From positions 1-34,575 of the forward strand of contig JAAZOW010000067.1 of assembly GCA_012797575.1 (NCBI GenBank): 34,575 nucleotides of DNA, given 5' to 3'. Within the stretch, counting starts at the first letter, position 1. The number at the start of each line of letters is the position of its first letter. The stretch is from Methanomicrobiales archaeon. Its GTDB lineage: Archaea; Halobacteriota; Methanomicrobia; Methanomicrobiales; Methanoculleaceae. The position numbers and the translations under genes were made by a program. Shown piece by piece: positions 26,146 to 34,575 of this stretch. The notes below the pieces were generated by a model, which was given only the letters and a program-made list of their open reading frames with translations, did not search any database and was not told the DNA's origin.

Positions 26146-28573
26146 AAAGATGTCGGAGTCATGCACGATCTCCCCGGTAACCCTATCCGACTTTGGAAAG
26201 ACCCGGATCGGCGTTCACCAGGTGGAGTATAGTATCGGTCCTGATATCCCGGTCGTCCATGTATTCGGTCGGGATGCCTCAGGAAAGGGTATCAGGATCG
26301 ACGTGACCGGTTTTCGCCCCTACTTCTACGCGCCCGCCGATCAGGTGGATGGAAAGCCTCTCCCGCTGGACGTCGACGTGGAGCCCGATACGACCTACCG
26401 CTCCATTCAGGGTGAGGCGCTCCGAAGGCTCTACACCCGACGGCCCGGTGATGTCCGTGATGTGCGTGATCGCTATCGGCACTACGAGGCGGATATACCG
26501 TTTGCCACCAGGTTCATGATCGACTGCGCCCTTACCGGTGGCATGGAACTCTCCTCCGACACCCAGGTGGTCGATTACCGCGAGATCGCACCGGCCGACG
26601 TCAAGGCCCCCGCGCGCACCTGCATCATGGATATCGAGTGCGTGGATGAGCTGGGATTCCCTGAACCCGAACGCGATCCCATCATCTGTATCACCTGCTG
26701 GGATTCTTTCGACGAGATCTACACGACTCTACTCTGGATTCCTGGGGAGGCGCCCGGTGACGCGCCCGAGTTCAGCCTCCACGAGCGCCACCAGGTCACC
26801 CGGTTCCCGAACGAGGTGGCGATGCTCAGGGGACTCATTGACTACGTCAGGGAGCACGACCCCGACATCCTCTCTGGCTGGAATTTCGTTGATTTCGACA
26901 TCCGCTACATCCTGCAGAGGATGGCAGCGCTCGGGCTTCGCGCCGAGGACCTTTCGCGCCTCCCCGGCCAGACCATACGGAACGCTGTCCGAGGACGGGC
27001 GATCTTCGATCTCCTCGGCGCATACCGGAAGATGCACCAGGCCCAGAAGGACTCCTACCGGCTCGACGCGGTCGCGGAGGAGGAGCTCGGGGAGACAAAG
27101 GTCCGCTACAGCGGGACGATCACCTCGCTCTGGCAGTCTGACCCGGCCCGACTCGTGGAGTACAACTACCGGGACGTCGAGCTCTGTGTCGGGATCGACC
27201 GGAAGAACAATATCATCGAGTTCTATCGTGAGATCGCCCGGTATGTCGGGTGCCCGCTCGACCGGACGCTGAACTCATCAAACGTCATCGATATCTACGT
27301 CCTGCGCAAGGCTTCAGGCAGGTTCATCCTCCCCTCGAAGGGATTTGCCTCCGGGGATGAGTTTGAGGGGGCGACCGTCTTTGAACCCGCTACCGGTCTC
27401 CGGGAGAACGTCGTGGTCCTTGATTTAAAGTCGCTCTATCCTATGGCGATGATGACGATCAACGCGTCACCCGAGACGAAGAGCCCGGACGGAGAGCTAC
27501 GGGCTCCAAACGGTATCCGGTTCTCCCGGGAGCCGGATGGGTTGACGCGGAGCATCCTCTCAGAGCTCTTGAGCGAGCGGGAAGCGCGCAGACACCTCCG
27601 CAACCGCTACCCCTTCGGGTCTCCGGAGTATGTCCTCTACGACCTCCAGCAGAATGTCCTGAAGGTGATCATGAACTCCTACTACGGAGTCTCGGGCTAC
27701 CCCCGGTTCAGGCTCTACGATCGCGAGATCGGATCGGCCGTCACATCGGTCGGTCGGGCTATCATCAGGCACACCCGCGATATCATCACCGGTCTCGGCT
27801 ACACGGTTATCTACGGTGACACCGACTCCTGCATGGTCGAGGTTCCTCCCGGGAGCCTTGAGGAGACCATCGCAAAGGCGCGGATGATCGAGGCGCGCCT
27901 GAACGAAAGTTACGGGGACTTTGCGCGCCGCGAGCTCGATGCCGATACGCACTACTTCTCTATCAAGTTCGAGAAAGTCTACCGCCGCTTCTTCCAGGCC
28001 GGCCGAAAGAAGCGTTACGCCGGGCACCTTATCTGGAAGGAGGGCAAGGACGTCGATGAGATCGATGTCATAGGGTTTGAGATCCGGCGGAGTGACTCGC
28101 CGCAGATCACCCGGGAGGTGCAGCATACCGTCGTCGAGATGATCCTCCATGGCGATCTTTTTGAGGACGTGCAGGCCTACTTGCGCGCCATCATAACGAG
28201 ATACCGCCGCGGGGAGTACTCTCTCGACGAGGCGGGCATTCCAGGGGGGATCGGGAAGAACCTGGATAGCTACGAGAATGAAGATGCCCACATCCGGGGA
28301 GCGAAGTACTCAAACGAATACCTCGGGACTGATTTCAAACGGGGTAGCAAACCAAAACGCGTCTACATAAAGACCGTCACCGAGAAGTACCCTCGGACGG
28401 ATGTGATCTGCTTCGAATACGCCGATCAGGTGCCGCCCGAGTTCGTCGTCGACTGGGAGACCATGCTTGAGAGGACACTTAAGGGTCCCATCTCGCGGAT
28501 CATCGAGCCCCTGGGATGGGACTGGCACGAGATCGATCCGACGCGGACGACGCTCTTCGACTTTGGAATGTAA
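26138..28573 (+). CDS. polB: Family B DNA polymerase (PolB)
   Basis: IMDIECVDELGFP (Exo I), LSGWNFVDFDIRYIL, VVLDLKSLYPMAMMTINASPET (motif A), KVIMNSYYGVSGYPRFRLYD (motif B), VIYGDTDSCMVE (motif C). Start 26138 overlaps mdh; no intein at motifs A-C. Confidence 0.95.
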   Translation: MTEKMSESCTISPVTLSDFGKTRIGVHQVEYSIGPDIPVVHVFGRDASGKGIRIDVTGFRPYFYAPADQVDGKPLPLDVDVEPDTTYRSIQGEALRRLYTRRPGDVRDVRDRYRHYEADIPFATRFMIDCALTGGMELSSDTQVVDYREIAPADVKAPARTCIMDIECVDELGFPEPERDPIICITCWDSFDEIYTTLLWIPGEAPGDAPEFSLHERHQVTRFPNEVAMLRGLIDYVREHDPDILSGWNFVDFDIRYILQRMAALGLRAEDLSRLPGQTIRNAVRGRAIFDLLGAYRKMHQAQKDSYRLDAVAEEELGETKVRYSGTITSLWQSDPARLVEYNYRDVELCVGIDRKNNIIEFYREIARYVGCPLDRTLNSSNVIDIYVLRKASGRFILPSKGFASGDEFEGATVFEPATGLRENVVVLDLKSLYPMAMMTINASPETKSPDGELRAPNGIRFSREPDGLTRSILSELLSEREARRHLRNRYPFGSPEYVLYDLQQNVLKVIMNSYYGVSGYPRFRLYDREIGSAVTSVGRAIIRHTRDIITGLGYTVIYGDTDSCMVEVPPGSLEETIAKARMIEARLNESYGDFARRELDADTHYFSIKFEKVYRRFFQAGRKKRYAGHLIWKEGKDVDEIDVIGFEIRRSDSPQITREVQHTVVEMILHGDLFEDVQAYLRAIITRYRRGEYSLDEAGIPGGIGKNLDSYENEDAHIRGAKYSNEYLGTDFKRGSKPKRVYIKTVTEKYPRTDVICFEYADQVPPEFVVDWETMLERTLKGPISRIIEPLGWDWHEIDPTRTTLFDFGM

Positions 28574-28600
28574 GAAAAAGTCTCCAGGAGGGCCCGGGGC

Positions 28601-29032
28601 TTACGCCAGGCCCCTCTTCCCGAGCTCTTCCTGGAGGAACTCGTTGCGCTCGATGTTCTTCGACCAGATGATACGACCGCCGACCACCTGCCAGTTGCCC
28701 ATCTCCAGTATATCGATCCCCTCAGGGACCCCGGAGACGTTCGCCCCGGTGGGTACGACCAGGACAGCTTTATCAACGCTGATATTACTCTCAAAGAGTG
28801 CCTGACACTGGCCCTGGAGCTCCTCGACAGTATCCTCTGGGACCACGGGAGCCATCTTCACGCCCACGACCACCCGCTCTGTCTTCCCGGCGACCCGGCG
28901 GGAGAGCACGCATTCCGGCTGCACACTGCCGTAGGTCGGGAACCATGCAAACGTCCACCCATCCCGGGGAGAGAACTGCCGGGCAAGGGCTTTCTTGACA
29001 TCAAGATACGTAGAATCCTTTACACCACCCAT
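28601..29032 (-). CDS. Conserved hypothetical protein
   Basis: 143-aa ORF MGGVKDSTYLDVKKALARQFSPRDGWTFAWFPTYGSVQPECVLSRR... with a minus-strand TATA-like CTTATATTTG upstream (~29069-29078). Confidence 0.65.
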   Translation of the reverse strand: MGGVKDSTYLDVKKALARQFSPRDGWTFAWFPTYGSVQPECVLSRRVAGKTERVVVGVKMAPVVPEDTVEELQGQCQALFESNISVDKAVLVVPTGANVSGVPEGIDILEMGNWQVVGGRIIWSKNIERNEFLQEELGKRGLA

Positions 29033-29213
29033 ATCAATAACCTCTCTTCTAGAGTATGGTCACGGTCAAATATAAGCGTTGTAGTTCTTTTCTATCCCTT
29101 ATACCTCCCGCCCCCAGGACGGGGAGAGCTGATCTGGGGTTGCCTGACGAGCCTCTCCCCGGTCTTTCCCACACGCGAACCTTTTTAGGGAGCGCGATCT
29201 CTCTCCCCCTCCC

Positions 29214-30194
29214 ATGAGACACCTTGCCGTGTTCATCCTTGTCCTGCTGCTCATCCCATCCGGAGCGCAGGCGCTGACCTTCCTCAGCGGAGATCAACCA
29301 CAGATCGACACCCCCATCCCTGACGATGTGGTAGCATCGGGTGGGATCGTGACCATCAACGCCCCGGTCGATAGCCTGACGGTTGCCGGGGGAACGGTGA
29401 CGGTGAACGCCCCGGTCAAGAGCGATATCATCGCCGCGGGAGGCACCCTGGTCATCAACGGCGATGCTGGCGGGAAAGTTATCGCTGCCGGGGGTGATAT
29501 CGAGGTGAACGGAAATGCGACGAACGTCCTCATCACCGGAGGTTCGATCCGGATCGGAAGAGACGCGGTCATCCAGCGGGATGCGGTGATCAGCGGAGGC
29601 GAGGTCACAAGTGAGGGGGTGGTCATGCGCAACCTCACCGTCTCGGCCACCACCTTCAACAATACCGGTACTGCCGGAAACGTGACGTTTGAGGAACGAG
29701 AGGAATCCGGGTTGCTAGTATCGGGCATCTTGGTGCTTCTTGCGGTCGGACTCCTCATCCTCGGTCTCATCTTCGTCAGGTTTGTCCCCGACCCGTTTCT
29801 GGCGGTGGTTCATGAGGTTGAAAGGCGTCCGGTCGTCTTCACGGTTCTCGGGTTTATAGCGCATTTCGTAACGATGATCGTCCTCCTGATCATCGCTATC
29901 ACCATCATTGGGATTCCCATCGCACTCTTCCTTGGGTTGCTCTTCATCGCGTCTATGCTGATATCAACATTCTTTGTCGCGTACGCCCTTGGGGATGCCA
30001 TCGCTTCACGGGCGAAATGGAGGGCAGGACGCATATGGATATTCATCCTCGGGTTTGTGATCCTGTATATCCTCTTTGCCATACCGCTGCTCGGGATGAT
30101 CATCCATGTCATCGCAATGAGCCTCGGTTACGGAGGGCTGCTCTCCGCGCTCAGGGGTGCCCGCCTGTTCCGCACAGGCGGGGATGAGGCGTAA
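29214..30194 (+). CDS. Signal-peptide bactofilin-like beta-solenoid protein with C-terminal multi-TM domain
   Basis: MRHLAVFILVLLLIPSGAQA signal-like N-terminus. Repetitive VVASGGIVTINAPVDSLTVAGGTVTVNAPVKSDIIAAGGTLVINGDAGGKVIAAGGDIEVNG. Several hydrophobic helices after residue ~165. Confidence 0.78.
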   Translation: MRHLAVFILVLLLIPSGAQALTFLSGDQPQIDTPIPDDVVASGGIVTINAPVDSLTVAGGTVTVNAPVKSDIIAAGGTLVINGDAGGKVIAAGGDIEVNGNATNVLITGGSIRIGRDAVIQRDAVISGGEVTSEGVVMRNLTVSATTFNNTGTAGNVTFEEREESGLLVSGILVLLAVGLLILGLIFVRFVPDPFLAVVHEVERRPVVFTVLGFIAHFVTMIVLLIIAITIIGIPIALFLGLLFIASMLISTFFVAYALGDAIASRAKWRAGRIWIFILGFVILYILFAIPLLGMIIHVIAMSLGYGGLLSALRGARLFRTGGDEA

Positions 30195-30226
30195 CCGCCT
30201 CATCCCCTCTACCGGATTGACTCCTA

Positions 30227-31549
30227 TCAGGTCAGCGCATCGGTCGGGTTCCTGACAGGCTTGATCCTGGTCCGGGGCAGGATCACCAGATTGTATGCGT
30301 CGTGGTCCTGGTTGTATCTGACGAGAATCTTCGAAAATCCCACGATATCACCGTAAGAAAGCTCGTCGAGGATATCACGGTTCGGGCCGCGAAGGGTCGC
30401 CGGGACCACGGCATAGACCGGCTTTGCAGGCGTCCCATCGCAGACCTTGTAGACCCCTGTCCGGTCATCGCCGAGGTTTCCTGACATCAGCGCTGCGATG
30501 ACGTTGATCGTCCTGTCACGGTGCCGGTGGAGGTGGGAGAAGCGGGCGAACTTCGCTCCCGGGGGAACCCGGTAGGTGTGCTGGAGCTTCCCATCCTTCC
30601 GAAGGAGTGCGGAGGAGTACTTGATGTCGACGTTGATGAATCGGTATGCCTCCCCCTCCTCTGCAAGCCGCTCCATCAATCGGGTCGGTCGTATGTTGCC
30701 TTTCTGTTCGAAGGTCCAGCATCGTTCGGGGTTGCAGGTGGTGCCCCATATGAATGAGCAGGGGCTGTAGGTGGTGAGACCCCGATCCGTGAGTGCGTGC
30801 ACCGTCTGGCGCATGGTGGTTGCGTTCTCGAGATCTGCCGGCTCCACGATGATGACCGTCCCATCGGGCGCGAGGCGTTCAGCGAGATCGGTGACGAGAT
30901 CGGCGCGTTCCTCGATCTCCATGTCACGGAGTTCGCCCAGGACGTTTGAGAAGATCACTAGATCGATCCGGTCGGGCAGTTCTTCTCCTGCAAGCGCTGT
31001 GATATCCGCGCGGATAGGGCTTTTCACCCGCACGGCATCTCCCTGTGCCGCAGCGGCGGTCGGGACCAGGGCATTGTAGGCCTCAAGATGTTCCTCCGAA
31101 CGCTCGATCGCGTAGATGTCGGCTGAGCCGGTCCCCACCCTCCCGAGGAGGTCGATGGTGGCAAGTGGCACGACTCCCGGCCCGGTGCCCACATCCAGGA
31201 TACGCATATGGGCCTTTGCAAGACCCTGCCCGATGACCTGCCAGAGGATATGCTCAAACTGCACCAGGTAGACGGGCGCGTGGTAGGCAAGGTAGCCGAG
31301 GACCTGGTAGGCCTTCCGGTAGTGTACCCGGTGTCCTTTCCAGTACCGGCGCTTCTGGACGAGGATGGCGTTACGCATCCGATCGAGGACGACCGGGTCG
31401 TCCCATGCCTTGGTGGTCTTCCTCTCGACGTAATCCTCTACAAGCCGCTGGATGTAGTCCGGGACCTCTGGGGCCTGAAAGAATGCGAGCTGCCGCTCGC
31501 GCCCGGCATCGTCGATGGTGAGAGGCCCCCCCGTGGAGCGATCGTTCAT
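30227..31549 (-). CDS. Rsm22/METTL17-like SAM-dependent methyltransferase with probable Fe-S cysteines
   Basis: SAM motif RILDVGTGPGVVPLATIDLL, FSNVLGEL, VIIVEPADLENATTMRQTVHAL, PCSFIWGTTCNPERCWTFEQKGNIRPT, YKVCDGT. Confidence 0.75.
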   Translation of the reverse strand: MNDRSTGGPLTIDDAGRERQLAFFQAPEVPDYIQRLVEDYVERKTTKAWDDPVVLDRMRNAILVQKRRYWKGHRVHYRKAYQVLGYLAYHAPVYLVQFEHILWQVIGQGLAKAHMRILDVGTGPGVVPLATIDLLGRVGTGSADIYAIERSEEHLEAYNALVPTAAAAQGDAVRVKSPIRADITALAGEELPDRIDLVIFSNVLGELRDMEIEERADLVTDLAERLAPDGTVIIVEPADLENATTMRQTVHALTDRGLTTYSPCSFIWGTTCNPERCWTFEQKGNIRPTRLMERLAEEGEAYRFINVDIKYSSALLRKDGKLQHTYRVPPGAKFARFSHLHRHRDRTINVIAALMSGNLGDDRTGVYKVCDGTPAKPVYAVVPATLRGPNRDILDELSYGDIVGFSKILVRYNQDHDAYNLVILPRTRIKPVRNPTDALT

Positions 31550-31752
31550 GCAGGTACCACCTGGGTGCGGGCGGGTGCCATGATCTCCCTTCTTCCAGGA
31601 GCAGGGATCCGGGCCCCGGTGAACCGCTCTGATGGTTGAATACCCTTCCGTTGACTCATGCCGTATCAGCTCGACGGAATACTGTATACGGTTTCCGGGG
31701 CGTCACCAGCCTCTGCCTTCGGGGTAGCGATCGATGATGGGGAGCATCCTGC

Positions 31753-32346
31753 TTATGATGCACCGCGCTTCCCTGCTGCCGTCCGCCCGAGCTGGAAGGC
31801 CCTCTCGTTGACCGCGATCGTCTTAGGCGGGACGCACCGCCGCACCGCCTCCTCAAGCGTCTCGGGCCTGAGGGGCATATCACCAGAGGCGGCCCCGAGC
31901 ATGACGATATTCTGTGAAAGACTGTTTCCCGCCTCCTCTGCAAGCCCTGCCGCATCGATGCAGGCTACATCAAGATCCGAGAGCGCGGCAAGGATGCTCT
32001 CCTCATCTGGCACCGCAAGATCCTGTTGGTAGACCGATGTTGGAACGATCAGGCTCCGGTTGACCACGAGCCTTCCCCCAGCCGGGAGGTAGTGGCGGTA
32101 GCGGAGCGCTTCAAGGAGGTCGAAGGCTATCAGGAGGTCGGCCGTCCCCGGGGTGATCAGGGAACCAAATTCTCCATCGATCCGAATATGGCTCTCCACC
32201 GACCCGCCGCGTTGCGCCATACCGTGTGTCTCGGCGCTCCTGACGCTCCGATGTTCGATGATACATGCCTCTCCGAGGACGTTTGAGGCGAGTACGGTCC
32301 CCTGGCCGCCGATCCCAACGATAAGGATATCAAACGAGGGTTTCAT
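31753..32346 (-). CDS. iorB: Indolepyruvate ferredoxin oxidoreductase beta subunit
   Basis: MKPSFDILIVGIGGQGTVLASNVLGEAC, SAETHGMAQRGGSVESHIRIDGEFGS. ATG 32346 overlaps the iorA stop (ATGA). Confidence 0.93.
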   Translation of the reverse strand: MKPSFDILIVGIGGQGTVLASNVLGEACIIEHRSVRSAETHGMAQRGGSVESHIRIDGEFGSLITPGTADLLIAFDLLEALRYRHYLPAGGRLVVNRSLIVPTSVYQQDLAVPDEESILAALSDLDVACIDAAGLAEEAGNSLSQNIVMLGAASGDMPLRPETLEEAVRRCVPPKTIAVNERAFQLGRTAAGKRGAS

Positions 32347-34112
32347 CTTCGCCCCTCCCTTACGATCGCACCCGACGGGCATATGTCTGCACAGACGCCG
32401 CACCCAGCACAGAGGTCGGTTATCATCGCGACATCCCCGATAAATGCAATCGCCGGGCAGCCGAACGACCGGCAGACCCCGCAGCCTATGCACAGATCGG
32501 CGCGGACCTCGTAGGGTTTTCGCCGGATCCCGGCACGCCGTGCGGTGATGACGCAAGGCTGCTTTGCTATGATGACCCGGACGCCTCCGCGCTCCTTTGC
32601 CTGGCGGAACGTCTCAAGGAGGAGAGGGAGATCGTAGGGGTCGACGGTCTCGACCCAGGCGACCCCGCACGACCGGCAGATCGACTCAAGAGAGATTGGG
32701 GTGCTTTCCTCACCGGTCGCGGTCATTCCTGTGGTGGGGTTTGGCTGATGCCCTGTCATCGCGGTTATCCGGTTGTCCAGGATGACGACGACCATATCGG
32801 CACCGTTGTAGACGGCGTTCAAGAGTCCCGGGATTCCTGTGTGCAGGAACGTTGAGTCGCCGATGGTGCAGACAACCGGGCGCTCTTCACCGGATCGGGC
32901 GATACCGCTCCCGACAGTGATCGAAGCTCCCATACAGATGGTTGTATCGACCGCCCCAAGCTGGAGCCCAAGGGTGTAGCACCCGATGTCGCTTGGGAAT
33001 ATGCCGTCTCGAAAGACCCTCTTCATCGCGTAGAACGTCGACCGGTGCATGCACCCGGCACAGAGGATCGGCGGGCGGGGGGGCACCCCCTGGACCGGTG
33101 CGATCTCCGGGAAGGTCACCGTAGGGGTTATGCCGGCATCCTTCATGGCGGCGGCGACCGATGCCGGGGCGAGCTCTCCCTCATACGGCACCGTACCGGT
33201 CATCTTACCGAAGACCTCCGTCTTCGTCGCCACCCGGTGGACAGCCTCTTCGACGACCGGGGCGAGCTCCTCGATGACGAGGATCTTCTCATGCTGGTCG
33301 ACGAAGGCCTGGAGCCACTCCTCATCGATCGGGTAGGCACCGATGATCGCGAGCGAGACGTCCTCGGGGAGCACCTCCTGGACGTAGGCGGCGGCGACGC
33401 CACTCGTGATGACGGCAACCCTGCCCCGTATGGTGTGGCGGTTGTAGCCGAGTTCGACGAGTCGCTTCCTGATCATCGGTTGTTTCTCGTTCAGGGCCTT
33501 GTGGAGCAGGCGGGTATGTGCGGGGATGACCACGTACTGCTTCGGGTCGCGGTGGAAGGCTGCGGTTCGGTGATCGGTGCCGACCCGACCGGTATCGATA
33601 TCTCCTTTTGAGTGGCAGATGCGGGTCGTGGGCCGGAATATCACCGGCAGGCCGAGGTCCTCGGAGAGGGCGAAGGCATCCCGCATCATATCATGCGCTT
33701 CCTGGACCGACGTCGGATCCAGGCAGGGGAGCCGGGCGAAGTGCGCGTAGCGCCTGGTATCCTGCTCGTTCTGGGAGCTGTGTGCGTAAGGATCGTCTGC
33801 AGAGAGGATGACAAACCCTCCGGTAACACCGGTGTATGCGCTCGTCATCAGGGGATCGGCCGCCACGTTCAGGCCGACATGCTTCATGGTGCAGAGCGCG
33901 CGCAGACCACACCAGGCTGCGGCAAGTGCGTTTTCAAAAGCAACTTTCTCGTTCGTGGACCATTCCACGCTGAGAGAGCGCTCTTCCTGCACCCTGAGAA
34001 TGTCGATCACTTCTGAGGACGGTGTCCCGGGGTAGCCACTGGCAAAGTCGACGTTTGCCTCCAGGCATGCGTGCGCAATGCCTTCGTTCCCGAGTAGGTA
34101 TCGTACTGCCAT
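32343..34112 (-). CDS. iorA: Indolepyruvate ferredoxin oxidoreductase alpha subunit
   Basis: MAVRYLLGNEGIAHACLEANVDFASGYPGTPSSEVIDIL, CAGCMHRSTFYAMKRVF, CTIGDSTFLHTGIPGL (TPP), C-terminal CIGCGVCRSFGC and CAGCGVCADIC ferredoxin motifs. Track start 34124 is TTG; ATG 34112 preferred. Confidence 0.95.
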   Translation of the reverse strand: MAVRYLLGNEGIAHACLEANVDFASGYPGTPSSEVIDILRVQEERSLSVEWSTNEKVAFENALAAAWCGLRALCTMKHVGLNVAADPLMTSAYTGVTGGFVILSADDPYAHSSQNEQDTRRYAHFARLPCLDPTSVQEAHDMMRDAFALSEDLGLPVIFRPTTRICHSKGDIDTGRVGTDHRTAAFHRDPKQYVVIPAHTRLLHKALNEKQPMIRKRLVELGYNRHTIRGRVAVITSGVAAAYVQEVLPEDVSLAIIGAYPIDEEWLQAFVDQHEKILVIEELAPVVEEAVHRVATKTEVFGKMTGTVPYEGELAPASVAAAMKDAGITPTVTFPEIAPVQGVPPRPPILCAGCMHRSTFYAMKRVFRDGIFPSDIGCYTLGLQLGAVDTTICMGASITVGSGIARSGEERPVVCTIGDSTFLHTGIPGLLNAVYNGADMVVVILDNRITAMTGHQPNPTTGMTATGEESTPISLESICRSCGVAWVETVDPYDLPLLLETFRQAKERGGVRVIIAKQPCVITARRAGIRRKPYEVRADLCIGCGVCRSFGCPAIAFIGDVAMITDLCAGCGVCADICPSGAIVREGRR

Positions 34113-34157
34113 TGTTCCACTCAACTGTACTTCTATTGCCGGTTTTCAAGATAGCGG

Positions 34158-34175
34158 TTTGGATATTGATCCAAA
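34158..34175. promoter_or_regulatory. Inverted repeat TTTGGAT-ATTG-ATCCAAA between divergent iorA and tRNA-Ile
   Basis: Perfect 7-bp arms, 4-nt spacer, 46-63 nt upstream of iorA ATG 34112. Confidence 0.4.
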
Positions 34176-34220
34176 ACAGTTAAGTCTCAGAGTATCCGAT
34201 ATAGTAAGGTAGTCCCTGTG

Positions 34221-34293
34221 GGGCCCGTAGCATAGCTGGTGGTGCACCCGGCTGATAACCGGGAGGTCGTGCGTTCGAATCGCATCGGGCCCA
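34221..34293 (+). tRNA. tRNA-Ile (anticodon GAT)
   Basis: Acceptor GGGCCCG/CGGGCCC, anticodon stem-loop CCCGG-CTGATAA-CCGGG, T-loop GTTCGAATC. 73 nt, no encoded CCA, no intron. Confidence 0.93.
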
Positions 34294-34332
34294 CTGTTTC
34301 TCATTTAGAACGTTTTTTTAGAGCTTGTTTGT

Positions 34333-34379
34333 GCGGGTGGCTCTCCAGGTAGTACACTCAGGGGGCCACCCGCCCTGGA
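34333..34379. terminator. Strong inverted repeat(s) in the convergent region between tRNA-Ile and permease
   Basis: GCGGGTGGC (34333-34341)/GCCACCCGC (34365-34373). TCCAGG (34344-34349)/CCTGGA (34374-34379) could compete. A T7 run precedes at about 34313-34319. Confidence 0.4.
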
Positions 34380-34450
34380 TTTCCCCCGGCCTGGCATTCC
34401 AGACCCGATCCTCAAAGAAGGGTGTGGTGTAAATGCACCCATCCACCACC

Positions 34451-34575
34451 TTATCCCTCAGGCCTCTGGCGATAGACGATGTGCTCAAGCACCAGGGCCG
34501 CCAGTATGCCCACCACGAAGCCATTCGTGATCAGGGGTCGGAGGGTCGCCGGGAACCCTGTGGCGACTGCATCGG
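34451..34575 (-). CDS. C-terminal end of NCS2-like (uracil/xanthine) permease, truncated by window edge
   Basis: Minus-strand frame DAVATGFPATLRPLITNGFVVGILAALVLEHIVYRQRPEG*, resembling the last TM helix of NCS2 permeases. Only ~41 residues visible. Confidence 0.45.
   Translation of the reverse strand, partial: DAVATGFPATLRPLITNGFVVGILAALVLEHIVYRQRPEG

Noticed and set aside
26538-27272. 244-aa plus-strand Ser/Arg/Thr-rich ORF inside polB
   Set aside because: Out-of-frame shadow ORF with biased composition; the PolB frame has all catalytic motifs.
27560-28291. 243-aa minus-strand ORF opposite polB
   Set aside because: Antisense shadow of a strongly supported gene.
26138-28573. Intein in PolB
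   Set aside because: Motifs A, B and C (DLKSLYPM, NSYYG, YGDTDS) are uninterrupted.
33045-33611. 188-aa plus-strand ORF opposite iorA
   Set aside because: Antisense shadow; iorA motifs are clear.
1-34575. CRISPR array, transposon, phage or other mobile element
   Set aside because: No regularly spaced direct repeats, transposase/integrase motifs or terminal repeats were seen by eye. The single tRNA gene shows no duplicated 3' end nearby to suggest an integration site.

Overview
The window looks like ordinary core chromosome of a methanogenic euryarchaeon, probably Methanomicrobiales/Methanoculleus-like. That taxonomic guess rests on gene content (SepCysS, FdhC-type formate transporter, PolB, HerA/NurA). 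It is densely packed, with about 30 protein genes and one tRNA-Ile(GAT). Blocks in order: (1) end of a surface-polysaccharide locus (nucleotide-sugar dehydrogenase, Gfo/Idh/MocA oxidoreductase, flippase); (2) a DUF2150/DUF5814-like pair; (3) a sulfur-transfer neighbourhood (LarE, ThiI, convergent SepCysS preceded by a coupled 60-aa ORF); (4) the mre11-rad50-nurA-herA operon; (5) a membrane-anchored OB-fold protein and a formate/nitrite transporter; (6) a 788-bp gap, possibly with a decayed XdhC-like fragment; (7) an XPD/DinG-type helicase overlapping an Ogt/MGMT gene, then PanE and MobA; (8) a secreted beta-propeller protein; (9) pyrDK; (10) malate dehydrogenase overlapping PolB; (11) an uncharacterised ORF, a signal-peptide bactofilin-like membrane protein, an Rsm22/METTL17-like methyltransferase, iorAB, tRNA-Ile and the end of an NCS2-like permease. 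I saw no CRISPR array, transposase, integrase or rRNA. The best second-look item is the sulfur-transfer cluster: three neighbouring proteins each carry a CxxC plus a distal Cys, and LarE and ThiI share a near-identical RCxxCKRxM motif. Nothing in the window clearly proves a new system.
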